DNA of 64,000 nt, from contig NZ_SZQF01000001.1 in NCBI RefSeq assembly GCF_005869935.1, positions 62,001-126,000 of the forward strand. The letters run 5' to 3'. Below the pieces are notes generated by a model. It did no database searches and was not told the origin of the DNA. It saw nothing but the letters and a program-made list of their open reading frames with translations. Below are positions 25,809-34,388 of this stretch, piece after piece. How positions within the stretch are numbered: position 1 is the first letter of the stretch; each line of letters starts with the position of its first letter. Origin of the DNA: Winogradskyella algicola (GTDB taxonomy: Bacteria; Bacteroidota; Bacteroidia; Flavobacteriales; Flavobacteriaceae). The position numbers and the translations under genes were made by a program.

Positions 25809-26582
25809 ATGGAAAAAGTAGAAGTAAAAGAACTACTAGACGCAGGTGTACATTTCGGTCACCTAACACGTAAGTGGAATCCAAACATGGCTCCTTATAT
25901 CTACATGGAGCGTAACGGAATTCACATTATTAACCTTTACAAAACAGCTGCTAAGATTGAAGAAACTTGTGCTGCATTAAGCAAAATTGCTGCATCAGGT
26001 AAAAAAATCTTATTTGTAGCTACTAAAAAACAAGCTAAAGATATTGTAGCTGAGAAAGCTGGATCTGTAAACCAACCTTACATTACAGAGCGTTGGCCAG
26101 GTGGGATGCTTACAAACTTTGTAACGATTCGTAAAGCTGTTAAGAAAATGTCTTCAATTGATCGCATGAAAAAAGACGGTACTTTTGAGTCATTATCAAA
26201 AAGAGAGAAATTACAAATAGACCGTCAACGTGCTAAATTAGAAAAGAACTTAGGTTCCATCTCTGATATGACACGTTTGCCAGGCGCTTTATTTGTTGTA
26301 GATACTTTAAGAGAGCATATTGCTATTAAAGAAGCTCAAAAATTAAACATCCCAATCTTTGCAATGGTTGATACTAACTCTGACCCACGTCAGGTTGACT
26401 ATTTAATACCAGCAAATGATGACGCTTCAAAATCTATCAATAAAGTTTTATCTATTGTTTCATCTGCAATTCAAGATGGGTTAAACGAAAGAAAAGCTGA
26501 GCGTGCTGAAAAAGACACTAAAGCAAAAGCTGAAACTAAGAAAGCTGAGAAAGCTCCAGTTGTAGAACAAGAAGAAGAATAA
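25809..26582 (+). CDS. rpsB: Small subunit ribosomal protein uS2
   Basis: 257 residues. MEKVEVKELLDAGVHFGHLT, RKWNPNMAPYIYMERNGIHI, ILFVATKKQAKDIVAEKA, RWPGGMLTNFVTIRKAVKKM, TRLPGALFVVDTLREHIA and PIFAMVDTNSDPRQVDYLIP are all family signatures. The C-terminal 35 residues are a Lys/Glu-rich extension. EF-Ts follows 84 bases later without an obvious terminator, giving the conserved rpsB-tsf unit. Confidence 0.98.
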   Translation: MEKVEVKELLDAGVHFGHLTRKWNPNMAPYIYMERNGIHIINLYKTAAKIEETCAALSKIAASGKKILFVATKKQAKDIVAEKAGSVNQPYITERWPGGMLTNFVTIRKAVKKMSSIDRMKKDGTFESLSKREKLQIDRQRAKLEKNLGSISDMTRLPGALFVVDTLREHIAIKEAQKLNIPIFAMVDTNSDPRQVDYLIPANDDASKSINKVLSIVSSAIQDGLNERKAERAEKDTKAKAETKKAEKAPVVEQEEE

Positions 26583-26666
26583 AATAACATTTAGAAAATA
26601 TATAAAAGTCGTTTAATTCGTTTCTTCGCAGAACATTAATTAATCGACTTTTTTAAATTAAACACT

Positions 26667-27641
26667 ATGGAAAATACTGTAAAAATTACAGCAGCAGAAG
26701 TAAACAAGCTAAGACAAGCAACTGGTGCTGGTATGATGGATTGTAAAAAAGCTTTAGTTGAAGCTGGTGGTGATTTTGATAAAGCCATTGAAGTATTACG
26801 TAAAAAAGGACAAAAAGTTGCAGAAAAGAGAGCTGACAGAGATTCTTCTGAAGGTGCTGCTGTTGCTAAAATAAATGCAGATAACACATCTGGTGTTGCT
26901 ATCGTTTTAGGTTGTGAAACTGATTTCGTAGGTAAAAACGAAAACTTCGTGAAATTAGCTAGCGATTTAGCAGAAGCTGCTTTAAACTTTGACTCTAAAG
27001 AGGATTTCTTAGCTTCTGATTTTGGAGGTATGACTGTTGCTGAAAAATTAGTTGAGCAAACTGGTGTAATCGGTGAAAAATTAGACATCACTGCTTTTGA
27101 AAAATTAGACGCACCATTTGTTGGACAATACGTTCACATTAATAAAATTGCTGCTTTAGTAGGCTTATCTGCAAAAGTTGATAATGCTGAAACTTTGGTT
27201 AAAGACTTAGCAATGCAAGTAGCTTCTATGGGAGCAACAACTTTATCTTATAAAGACTTTGATCCTGCTTACGTGGCTTCAGAAACTGAGGCTCGTATCG
27301 CAGTTATCGAAAAAGATAATGAAGAACTTGCTCGTTTAGGTAAAACATTAAAAAACGTACCTAAATATATCTCTATGGCACAATTAACTCCTGAAGTTTT
27401 AGCACAAGCAGAAGAAGATGCTAAAGCTGAATTAAAAGCTGAAGGTAAGCCAGAGCAAATTTGGGATAGAATCTTACCAGGTAAAATGGAGCGTTTCATT
27501 TCTGATAATACAACTCTAGACCAAGAGCAGTGTTTATTAGACCAAAAATTCATTAAAGACGAAAAGAAAACCGTTGCAGAATACGTTAAGACATTTGGTG
27601 ATGTTGAAGTAACTGGTTTCAAACGTGCTTCAGTTGGATAA
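26667..27641 (+). CDS. tsf: Elongation factor Ts
   Basis: 324 residues; guanine nucleotide exchange factor for EF-Tu. The N-terminal UBA-like domain has VNKLRQATGAGMMDCKKALV and FDKAIEVLRKKGQKVAEKRA. The core has the signature EGAAVAKINADNTSGVAIV, LGCETDFVGKNENFV and QVASMGATTLSY. The C-terminus SDNTTLDQEQCLLDQKFIKD and VEVTGFKRASVG matches Bacteroidota EF-Ts. Co-transcribed with rpsB and closed by a terminator. Confidence 0.98.
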   Translation: MENTVKITAAEVNKLRQATGAGMMDCKKALVEAGGDFDKAIEVLRKKGQKVAEKRADRDSSEGAAVAKINADNTSGVAIVLGCETDFVGKNENFVKLASDLAEAALNFDSKEDFLASDFGGMTVAEKLVEQTGVIGEKLDITAFEKLDAPFVGQYVHINKIAALVGLSAKVDNAETLVKDLAMQVASMGATTLSYKDFDPAYVASETEARIAVIEKDNEELARLGKTLKNVPKYISMAQLTPEVLAQAEEDAKAELKAEGKPEQIWDRILPGKMERFISDNTTLDQEQCLLDQKFIKDEKKTVAEYVKTFGDVEVTGFKRASVG

Positions 27642-27668
27642 TTCGTTATTCAAAATAATTTATAATAC

Positions 27669-27712
27669 TAAAAGCCTTTCAATTATTGAGAGGCTTTTTT
27701 TTGGCAATTTTT
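27669..27712 (+). terminator. Terminator of rpsB-tsf
   Basis: AAAAGCCTTTCAA and TTGAGAGGCTTTTTTTT form a stem with one mismatch and end in an 8-T run. Confidence 0.85.
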
Positions 27713-27739
27713 TCACTTTTACAGATGCTAATAATTATG

Positions 27740-27747
27740 TAGCTTTG
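27740..27747 (+). promoter_or_regulatory. TAGCTTTG -7 promoter element for pyrH
   Basis: It matches TAnnTTTG and lies exactly 20 bases before the ATG, the same distance as in front of mutY and ssb. Confidence 0.6.
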
Positions 27748-27767
27748 TTCAACTTTCAAATCAAGTA

Positions 27768-28475
27768 ATGAAATACAAAAGAATTTTACTTAAATTATCT
27801 GGCGAGGCCTTAATGGGAGAGCGTCAATATGGTATAGACCCTCAGCGTTTAGCAGAATATGCCCAAGATATTAAAACCATTACTGACTTAGGTGTACAAG
27901 TAGCTATAGTTATTGGTGGTGGAAACATATTTAGAGGTGTTGCTGGTGCTAGTAATGGTATGGATCGTGTACAAGGAGACCATATGGGAATGCTTGCTAC
28001 GGTAATAAATGGACTAGCCTTACAAAGTGCTTTAGAAGATGCTAATATTCCTACTAGACTACAGACAGCTATTAAAATCAATGAGGTTGCAGAGCCATTT
28101 ATAAGACGTAAAGCAATGCGTCATTTAGAGAAAGGACGTGTGGTTATTTTTGGTGGAGGAACCGGTAATCCTTATTTTACAACAGATTCTGCAGCTGTAT
28201 TAAGAGCAATTGAGATTGAAGCTGATGTTATTTTAAAAGGAACACGTGTTGATGGTATTTACACTGCAGACCCTGAAAAAGATAGTTCTGCGGTTAAATT
28301 TGATCATATTACTTTTGATGATGTTCTAAGAAAAGGGCTAAAGGTTATGGATACAACAGCATTTACGCTTAGTCAAGAAAATAAATTACCAATTATAGTT
28401 TTTGATATGAACAAAAAAGGAAACTTACTAAAAGTAGTTTCTGGTGAGACCATAGGTACGGAAGTTAACCTTTAG
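27768..28475 (+). CDS. pyrH: UMP kinase
   Basis: 235 residues of the amino-acid kinase fold; converts UMP to UDP in pyrimidine synthesis. Motifs: [91 protein letters not shown] and [17 protein letters not shown]. Length matches bacterial hexameric UMP kinase. It precedes frr by 44 bases in the conserved rpsB-tsf-pyrH-frr order, here with its own promoter after the tsf terminator. Confidence 0.98.
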   Translation: MKYKRILLKLSGEALMGERQYGIDPQRLAEYAQDIKTITDLGVQVAIVIGGGNIFRGVAGASNGMDRVQGDHMGMLATVINGLALQSALEDANIPTRLQTAIKINEVAEPFIRRKAMRHLEKGRVVIFGGGTGNPYFTTDSAAVLRAIEIEADVILKGTRVDGIYTADPEKDSSAVKFDHITFDDVLRKGLKVMDTTAFTLSQENKLPIIVFDMNKKGNLLKVVSGETIGTEVNL

Positions 28476-28519
28476 TTTTGGCTTAACTTTTGATAACTCA
28501 CAATTAAAATTTTAAAATT

Positions 28520-29074
28520 ATGGACGAAGACATTCAATTTATATTAGATTCTGCAAAAGAAGCAATGGACAATGCTATTAAGCATTTAGAAAAGCAATTG
28601 GTAAACATTAGAGCAGGCAAGGCAAGTCCTGCCATGTTAGGAAGTGTTATGGTAGATTATTACGGTTCTCAGACACCACTAAACCAAGTTGCCAATGTTA
28701 ACACACCAGACGGGAGAACGATTTCTGTTCAGCCTTGGGAAAAAAGCATGCTACAAGAAATTGAGCGTGGTATAATGCTAGCGAATCTTGGTTTTAATCC
28801 TATGAATAATGGAGAAACTATCATTATCAACGTTCCACCATTAACAGAAGAACGTAGAAAGGATTTAGCAAAACAAGCTAAGGCTGAAGCAGAAGATGCA
28901 AAAGTAGGTGTTAGAAATGCGCGTAAAGATGCTATGACCGATATTAAAAAGGCTGACGTTTCTGAAGATCTACAAAAAAACGCAGAAATTGATGTACAAG
29001 AACTCACCGATTCTTACGTTAAGAAAATAGATAAAATTCTTGATGTAAAAGAAAACGAAATTATGACAGTTTAA
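28520..29074 (+). CDS. frr: Ribosome recycling factor
   Basis: 184 residues. It splits post-termination ribosomes together with EF-G. Motifs: LVNIRAGKASPAMLGSVMVD, GSQTPLNQVANVNTPDGRTI, VQPWEKSMLQEIERGIM, NLGFNPMNNGETIIINVPPL, TEERRKDLAKQAKAEAEDAK, and the helical end LTDSYVKKIDKILDVKENEI. Probably co-transcribed with pyrH; no terminator separates them. Confidence 0.98.
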   Translation: MDEDIQFILDSAKEAMDNAIKHLEKQLVNIRAGKASPAMLGSVMVDYYGSQTPLNQVANVNTPDGRTISVQPWEKSMLQEIERGIMLANLGFNPMNNGETIIINVPPLTEERRKDLAKQAKAEAEDAKVGVRNARKDAMTDIKKADVSEDLQKNAEIDVQELTDSYVKKIDKILDVKENEIMTV

Positions 29075-29178
29075 AGTCATCTTGCTTTAGATTTAGTTTT
29101 TGGTAAGACAAACTATCTGAAACAAGTTTCAGGTAAAGCTAAGTTTTTATATTAAGCTTTTCATATTAATCCATTTAT

Positions 29179-30459
29179 ATGCTTAAGCATACTCTTGCTA
29201 TTTTTTTTCTTTGTCTTGCAACCTTCTGCATGGCTCAAAATCCTATTTCCAAAGAAAGTGATTCATCCAAAATAGCTAGAGATTCTATAAAAAAAGCCGA
29301 ATTTTTAAAGAATATTGGAAATGGTTTTTTACCTGTTAATTTCTTTGATTTAGATTTAAGATACCTCGTTAAGTTTAATCAATATGAGGGTTTTAGAACA
29401 GGTTTAGGAGGTATTACAAACAAGCGTTTTTCTGAACGCTACCGCGTAAATGGTTATGCCGTTTATGGCTTTAAAGACAAACGCTATAAATATAGTATTG
29501 GTGGAGGATTTAGAGTTAATAAAGCCGCCAATACGTGGATTAACTTGTCCTATACTGATGACTTAAAGGAAACGGGAAGCTCTACTTTCTTAACAGACAA
29601 ACGCTTCTTCACTTTTTTTGAGCCTAGACTTCTAAACATCAATTTGTTTCATAGACACATCACTAAATCAGTAAGTGTGCAACATAAATTATCTAACCAC
29701 CTTTTATCTGAAACACAATTTTCAACAAGTAAAATTAACCCTACATACAATTATAACTTTGTATTAGATGGGAAGTCTTATAACACCTTTGACTTGAGTA
29801 CAGCTAAATTTAGCTTACAATGGAGTCCTTTTAGTAAATTTGAGTTAAATGAAGATCAAATTATAGTTACCAAAGATGGTTATCCTAAATTCACATTACA
29901 AGTCACTCAAGGTTTTAAGTCTGTTTTTGGTAGTGATTTTAATTTCTCTAAGTTAGATTTTAGGACTATTCAGCAATTTACGCATAGCAATGATTCTAAA
30001 ACAAATATTACTCTTGTAGCAGGTATTGCAGGTGGAGAGACACCTCTTACACATTTGTATCACGCCTATCCAAATAATATTACTAAAGAAACCATACTAC
30101 AGCGTTTTTCTGTGGCTGGTCTTAATAGTTTTGAAACCATGTATTTTAATGAGTTTTTTAGTGACAAGTTCTCTACCATTCAGCTAAAACACTTCTTTAA
30201 ACCTTTTAAAATTTCAGAGCGTTTTAAGCCACAATTAGTACTTATTTCTAGATACGCACTCGGAGACATGAAAAGCATCAATAGACACCAAGGAATAACC
30301 TTTAATAGGCTGAATCATCTTTATTCTGAGTCTGGTTTTGAAATCAATAAACTTCTGCTTGGGTTTGGATTGAGTTTTGCCTATCGCTATGGTGCATATC
30401 ATCTTCCTAATTTTGAAGATAATATTGCTTTTAAATTTACTTTTAATATTTCTTTATAA
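29179..30459 (+). CDS. Outer-membrane beta-barrel protein, resembles the barrel part of DUF5686 proteins
   Basis: 426 residues with a signal peptide (MLKHTLAIFFLCLATFCMAQ). The rest is amphipathic strands typical of a barrel (FRTGLGGITNKRFSERYRVN, YAVYGFKDKRYKYSIGGGFR, TWINLSYTDDLKE), ending in an aromatic-poor strand IAFKFTFNISL. The strand motifs resemble the C-terminal barrel of the DUF5686 / carboxypeptidase-like family of Bacteroidota, but the usual N-terminal carboxypeptidase-like domain is missing, so it is about half the usual length. Family call is moderate. It lies 104 bases after frr and may be read through from pyrH-frr; function unknown. Confidence 0.65.
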   Translation: MLKHTLAIFFLCLATFCMAQNPISKESDSSKIARDSIKKAEFLKNIGNGFLPVNFFDLDLRYLVKFNQYEGFRTGLGGITNKRFSERYRVNGYAVYGFKDKRYKYSIGGGFRVNKAANTWINLSYTDDLKETGSSTFLTDKRFFTFFEPRLLNINLFHRHITKSVSVQHKLSNHLLSETQFSTSKINPTYNYNFVLDGKSYNTFDLSTAKFSLQWSPFSKFELNEDQIIVTKDGYPKFTLQVTQGFKSVFGSDFNFSKLDFRTIQQFTHSNDSKTNITLVAGIAGGETPLTHLYHAYPNNITKETILQRFSVAGLNSFETMYFNEFFSDKFSTIQLKHFFKPFKISERFKPQLVLISRYALGDMKSINRHQGITFNRLNHLYSESGFEINKLLLGFGLSFAYRYGAYHLPNFEDNIAFKFTFNISL

Positions 30460-30471
30460 GCTATAAAAACA

Positions 30472-30502
30472 AAAAGCCCTTCCAAATTATGGAAGGGCTT
30501 TT
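30472..30502. terminator. Bidirectional terminator between the barrel gene and RNase G gene
   Basis: AAAAGCCCTTCC - AAATTAT - GGAAGGGCTTTT, a perfect 12-bp stem, with A and T runs outside, between converging genes. Confidence 0.9.
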
Positions 30503-30512
30503 CTAATAGATA

Positions 30513-32057
30513 TTATTTGATTTTGTTACCATCTTTATCAAAAAAATGGTATTCAAGATAAGTGTAAGCATCTCTGGGTATGATTTTTACCCATTTTTTG
30601 TGTTCAAAGAACCACTTTGTACGTACCGATGGATAGCCTTTGGTTAAAAAGGCTGCTATAAAAGGATGTGCATTTAAGGTTATCTTTTTATAGTCTTTTT
30701 TAATAATCCTTTCTAGGTCTTGCTTAATACGTTGCACCACTTTAATCGGCGCTTCTATTTCGTCTCCACCTACGAGATCAGGATTTTCTTCTTTTGTTTT
30801 AATATTACGCTCTGGCCTAACGCGCTGTCTGGTAATTTGTACTAAACCAAACTTACTCGGCGGCAATATTTTATGTTTTGCTTTGTCGTCTTTCATCTCT
30901 TCACGAAGATGATTGTAAAGTTGTTTTCGGTTTTCTGCTCTGCCCATATCTATAAAATCAACTACAATAATACCTCCCATATCACGGAGGCGCAATTGAC
31001 GAGCAATTTCTGTTGCAGAAATTAAATTTACCTCTAAGGCTGTGTCTTCTTGGCTTTTTTCTTTGTTAGAACGATTACCACTATTTACATCTATAACATG
31101 CATAGCTTCGGTATGTTCTATTACAAGATAAGCTCCCTTTGCCATAGAGACGGTTTTTCCAAAAGATGTTTTTATTTGGCGTTCTATGCCATATTTTTCA
31201 AAAACTGGAATGCCGTTTTTATAATACTTTACGATTGACTCTTTTTTCGGTGCAATTTTTTGCACGTAATCTTTTACTTGTAAGTACAACTCTTCATCAT
31301 CTACAACAATACCAGAGAATGAATCATTAAAAATATCTCTAAGAATAGAAGATGCTTTATTCATTTCCCCTAAAACTTTTGTTGGGTGATGTGCTTTGTA
31401 CAACTTTTTACACATTGCTGTCCATCTTGCCAGCAAATTCTGTAAATCACTATCTAGCTCGGCAACTTTTTTGCCTTCTGCTACAGTACGAATAATAACA
31501 CCAAATCCTTTAGGCGTGATACTTTTTACTAATCGTTTTAAACGATCTTTTTCTTCTTGAGATTCAATTTTTTGAGAAATTGAAATTCTATTAGAAAAAG
31601 GCACCAAAACAATGTATCTACCTGCAATAGACAATTCTGAACTAATGCGAGGTCCTTTTGTAGAAATTGGTTCTTTTACTACTTGTACTAAAATTGATTG
31701 ATTAGATTTAAGCGCATTGGCTATACTACCATTTTTGTCTAAATCTTTTTCAAACGGAAAGTCTTTGAGACTGTAATCTCTTAATTTTCCTGTGCTTACA
31801 CGTTTAATGAATTTTAAAAGTGAAGGTAATTTTGGTCCAAGATCATGATAGTGTAAAAATCCATCTTTTTCGTAGCCTACATTAACGAAAGCTGCATTTA
31901 ATCCTGGAATAACTTTACGGATTTTGGCAATAAAAATATCGCCTACAGCAAAGTTGTTATCCTCTTCATCTTTATGTAATTCAATAAGTTTTCCATCTTT
32001 TAATAAGGCAAAATCAACAATATCTGAACTCGATCTTACGATTAATTCTTTGTTCAT
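30513..32057 (-). CDS. rng: Ribonuclease G/E family endoribonuclease
   Basis: 514 residues, RNase G size without the long RNase E tail. The N-terminal S1 domain is interrupted as usual (GDIFIAKIRKVIPGLNAAFV and GYEKDGFLHYHDLGP). The catalytic region carries TKGPRISSELSIAGRYIVLV, GAYLVIEHTEAMHVIDVNSG with metal-binding Asp, and GGIIVVDFIDMGRAENRKQL with the second catalytic Asp. LVQITRQRVRP follows. It processes rRNA and mRNA 5' monophosphate ends. It is last in a minus-strand row HU - 29-residue basic protein - RNase G, an arrangement common in the phylum. Confidence 0.96.
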   Translation of the reverse strand: MNKELIVRSSSDIVDFALLKDGKLIELHKDEEDNNFAVGDIFIAKIRKVIPGLNAAFVNVGYEKDGFLHYHDLGPKLPSLLKFIKRVSTGKLRDYSLKDFPFEKDLDKNGSIANALKSNQSILVQVVKEPISTKGPRISSELSIAGRYIVLVPFSNRISISQKIESQEEKDRLKRLVKSITPKGFGVIIRTVAEGKKVAELDSDLQNLLARWTAMCKKLYKAHHPTKVLGEMNKASSILRDIFNDSFSGIVVDDEELYLQVKDYVQKIAPKKESIVKYYKNGIPVFEKYGIERQIKTSFGKTVSMAKGAYLVIEHTEAMHVIDVNSGNRSNKEKSQEDTALEVNLISATEIARQLRLRDMGGIIVVDFIDMGRAENRKQLYNHLREEMKDDKAKHKILPPSKFGLVQITRQRVRPERNIKTKEENPDLVGGDEIEAPIKVVQRIKQDLERIIKKDYKKITLNAHPFIAAFLTKGYPSVRTKWFFEHKKWVKIIPRDAYTYLEYHFFDKDGNKIK

Positions 32058-32214
32058 AATGTTAATTTATATCTATCTCTTCATTGAGGTAGATGGATTT
32101 TACTAAATTATTTGACACAGGATTCCGATAAAAATATCGGAAAATCCAAACAAATTAAGATGTACTCTATTAAATACATCTAATTTTATATCAAAGAACG
32201 CTTGTTAAAACTGA

Positions 32215-32240
32215 AAAAAGTAGTCTAAAAACTACTTTTT
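32215..32240 (-). terminator. Terminator after the 29-residue basic protein gene
   Basis: AAAAAGTAGT / ACTACTTTTT around a 6-base loop. On the minus strand it ends in a T-run just after the small gene's stop, separating it partly from rng. Confidence 0.75.
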
Positions 32241-32245
32241 CCAGC

Positions 32246-32335
32246 TTATTTCTTTTTGTGACGATTAGCGCGTCTACGTTTTTTACGCTTATGCGTCGCT
32301 ACCTTGTGTCTTTTTCTTTTTTTACCACTTGGCAT
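32246..32335 (-). CDS. 29-residue highly basic conserved protein (candidate ribosomal protein, bL38-like)
   Basis: Too short for routine ORF lists. The minus strand from ATG 32335 reads MPSGKKRKRHKVATHKRKKR followed by RRANRHKKK and a TAA. 17 of the 29 residues are Lys or Arg, with four His. I recognise near-identical 29-31-residue proteins at this place, between HU and RNase G, in many Bacteroidota genomes. A ribosomal protein named bL38 was reported from the Flavobacterium johnsoniae 70S structure; whether it is this protein I cannot confirm. Composition and conservation fit an rRNA-binding peptide. It has its own terminator. Confidence 0.8.
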   Translation of the reverse strand: MPSGKKRKRHKVATHKRKKRRRANRHKKK

Positions 32336-32377
32336 AATAAATAATGCTTTTTTAAATTAATATTTTTTTTAATGTTT

Positions 32378-32668
32378 TTAGTTAACTTCAACATTAGATT
32401 TTACACCTTCTAAAAATACTTTAGCTGGTTTAAAAGCTGGTATGTTGTGCGCTGGAATTTTAATAGTCGTATTTTTAGAAATATTACGACCTGTCTTTTC
32501 TGCTCTGGTTTTAATAATAAAACTTCCGAAACCTCTTAAATATACATTATCACCACTTTCTAGAGATGATTTTACTTCTTCCATAAAAGTTTCTACTGTA
32601 GCTTGTACGTCACCTTTCTCCATACCTAACTTATCAGATATCTTAGCTACTAAATCGGCTTTTGTCAT
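32378..32668 (-). CDS. hup: HU-family histone-like DNA-binding protein
   Basis: 96 residues from the Met at 32668 (MTKADLVAKISDKLGMEKGD). The HU/IHF fold shows VQATVETFMEEVKSSLESGD, the GFGSFIIKTRAEKTGRNI arm, and TTIKIPAHNIPAFKPAKVF. It bends and compacts DNA as a dimer. The frame extends 21 codons upstream but that part overlaps the promoter (TTG-N21-TATATTTG at 32708-32739) and has no family similarity, so the shorter start is chosen. Confidence 0.95.
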   Translation of the reverse strand: MTKADLVAKISDKLGMEKGDVQATVETFMEEVKSSLESGDNVYLRGFGSFIIKTRAEKTGRNISKNTTIKIPAHNIPAFKPAKVFLEGVKSNVEVN

Positions 32669-32707
32669 TGTTATTAGTTTTAGGGTTACTATAAATCTTA
32701 AGGGATG

Positions 32708-32739
32708 CAAATATATGTAATTTAATTTCAATATTTCAA
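32708..32739 (-). promoter_or_regulatory. Promoter of hup: TTG-N21-TATATTTG
   Basis: TATATTTG (minus strand 32715-32708) matches TAnnTTTG, and TTG lies 21 bases upstream. About 39 bases separate the -7 box from the chosen ATG. Confidence 0.65.
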
Positions 32740-32773
32740 GCGTAATTAATTAAAATTTAACGCAATAAAGATT

Positions 32774-32781
32774 TAATTTTG
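32774..32781 (+). promoter_or_regulatory. TAATTTTG -7 promoter element for mutY
   Basis: It matches TAnnTTTG, exactly 20 bases before the ATG. The divergent hup promoter lies about 40 bases away. Confidence 0.6.
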
Positions 32782-32801
32782 TCTTAGCATTTAAAAATTC
32801 A

Positions 32802-33842
32802 ATGGATTTTAAAAAGAAACTAACTAACTGGTATTCAAACAATAAAAGAGATCTACCTTGGAGAAACACTGAAAACCCATATCATATTTGGCTCTCGGAA
32901 ATAATTTTACAACAAACTCAAGTTAAGCAAGGATTACCTTATTATGATGCTTTTGTTAGGCAATACCCTACTGTTTTTGATCTTGCAAACGCATCCGAAA
33001 AAGATGTTTTAAAACTATGGCAAGGGTTGGGCTATTACTCTAGAGCAAGAAATCTACATTCCACCGCTAAATATGTGGCTCATGAACTTAATGGTAAATT
33101 TCCGGATAACTACAAAGATTTAATAAAACTTAAAGGTGTTGGTGATTACACAGCCAGTGCTATAGCATCAATAGCATTTAACGAAGTTACAGCTGTAGTA
33201 GATGGTAATGTTTACAGAGTGCTATCGCGCTATTATGGCATCAATACTCCAATAAACTCAACAAAAGGCATAAAGGAATTTAAAGAGCTAGCGTCTTCGC
33301 TTATCGATAAAAATGAACCAGCAACCTTTAACCAAGCCATTATGGAATTTGGTGCCACACAGTGTAAACCAAAAAACCCGTATTGCATTGTTTGTCCTTT
33401 AAATGAAAGTTGTGTTGCGCTTCAGAAAAATTTAATTGATTCATTACCTGTAAAACTTAAAAAAACGAAAGTAAAGAATAGATTTTTTAACTTTTTGGTG
33501 TGTATTGATAAAAGCAAGTATACTATACTCGAGAAAAGAACCTCAAAAGGTATTTGGCAGAATTTATATCAATTTCCATTAATAGAATCTAGTAAGAGTT
33601 TATCCCCTGAAGAATTTCATTTACTGAACATAGAGGATTCTGTTTTACACAATCTAGAGTTTGATTATTCCTTATATAATACAAAAGATAAAATACATAA
33701 ATTATCACACCAACATCTTCACACAAAATTCTGGATTATTGAAACAGAAGAACTGTTAAAAAATACTATCTCAATTAAGGATTTAAAAAATTATCCTGTA
33801 CCTGTATTAATTGGCGACTTTATCGAAGCTTTTAATTTCTAA
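32802..33842 (+). CDS. mutY: A/G-specific adenine DNA glycosylase
   Basis: 346 residues; removes A mispaired with 8-oxoG. The HhH-GPD domain shows RDLPWRNTENPYHIWLSEI, ILQQTQVKQGLPYYDAF with the catalytic Glu in SEIILQQTQV, LWQGLGYYSRARNLH, LIKLKGVGDYTASAIASIAF and the catalytic Asp in AVVDGNVYRVLSRY. The iron-sulfur loop is CKPKNPYCIVCPLNESC (C-x6-C-x2-C-x5-C). The C-terminal NUDIX-like domain (about 225-346) reads the 8-oxoG. It starts the mutY-ssb-gldE-gldD run typical of flavobacteria. Confidence 0.97.
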   Translation: MDFKKKLTNWYSNNKRDLPWRNTENPYHIWLSEIILQQTQVKQGLPYYDAFVRQYPTVFDLANASEKDVLKLWQGLGYYSRARNLHSTAKYVAHELNGKFPDNYKDLIKLKGVGDYTASAIASIAFNEVTAVVDGNVYRVLSRYYGINTPINSTKGIKEFKELASSLIDKNEPATFNQAIMEFGATQCKPKNPYCIVCPLNESCVALQKNLIDSLPVKLKKTKVKNRFFNFLVCIDKSKYTILEKRTSKGIWQNLYQFPLIESSKSLSPEEFHLLNIEDSVLHNLEFDYSLYNTKDKIHKLSHQHLHTKFWIIETEELLKNTISIKDLKNYPVPVLIGDFIEAFNF

Positions 33843-33897
33843 TACTCACAAGAATCACATTTTTTTATTAATTTTAAATGAGTGATTACAAATTAAG

Positions 33898-33905
33898 TAA
33901 CTTTG
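33898..33905 (+). promoter_or_regulatory. TAACTTTG -7 promoter element for ssb
   Basis: It matches TAnnTTTG and is exactly 20 bases before the ssb ATG. Confidence 0.6.
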
Positions 33906-33925
33906 TATGCTAAAACCATTTTAAT

Positions 33926-34372
33926 ATGTCAGGAACATTGAATAAAGTAATGCTTATTGGGCATTTAGGAGATGAAGTAAAAATGCATTATTTCGATGAT
34001 AAGAACTGTGTTGGTCGTTTTCCTTTAGCAACAAACGAAACTTATACTAACAAAACCACCAATGAGCGTGTAACAAATACCGAGTGGCACAATATTGTTG
34101 TAAGAAACAAGGCTGCCGAGATTTGCGAAAAATACTTAAGTAAAGGTGATAAGGTTTATATAGAAGGACGTATTAAAACCAGAAAATGGACTGATGACAA
34201 AGGTATGGAGCGCTATTCTACAGAGATACAATGTACCGACTTCACCTTTTTAACCAATAAAAACGAACAGCAACAAGGACCATCTAATCCTGTTGCTCAA
34301 CAACCATCTCAACCTCAGCAACCTGCTCAAAACAGCGTTGTTCCAGAAGAGGATGACGATTTACCGTTTTAA
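33926..34372 (+). CDS. ssb: Single-stranded DNA-binding protein
   Basis: 148 residues. The OB fold (1-about 110) has LNKVMLIGHLGDEVKMHYFD, NTEWHNIVVRNKAAEICEKY and GDKVYIEGRIKTRKWTDDKG. A Gln/Pro-rich linker (about 112-138) precedes the acidic tip DDDLPF, which binds partner proteins in replication and repair. Its own promoter lies 20 bases upstream. The GldE gene begins 16 bases after its stop. Confidence 0.97.
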   Translation: MSGTLNKVMLIGHLGDEVKMHYFDDKNCVGRFPLATNETYTNKTTNERVTNTEWHNIVVRNKAAEICEKYLSKGDKVYIEGRIKTRKWTDDKGMERYSTEIQCTDFTFLTNKNEQQQGPSNPVAQQPSQPQQPAQNSVVPEEDDDLPF

Positions 34373-34388
34373 TTAAATTAATTTTATT

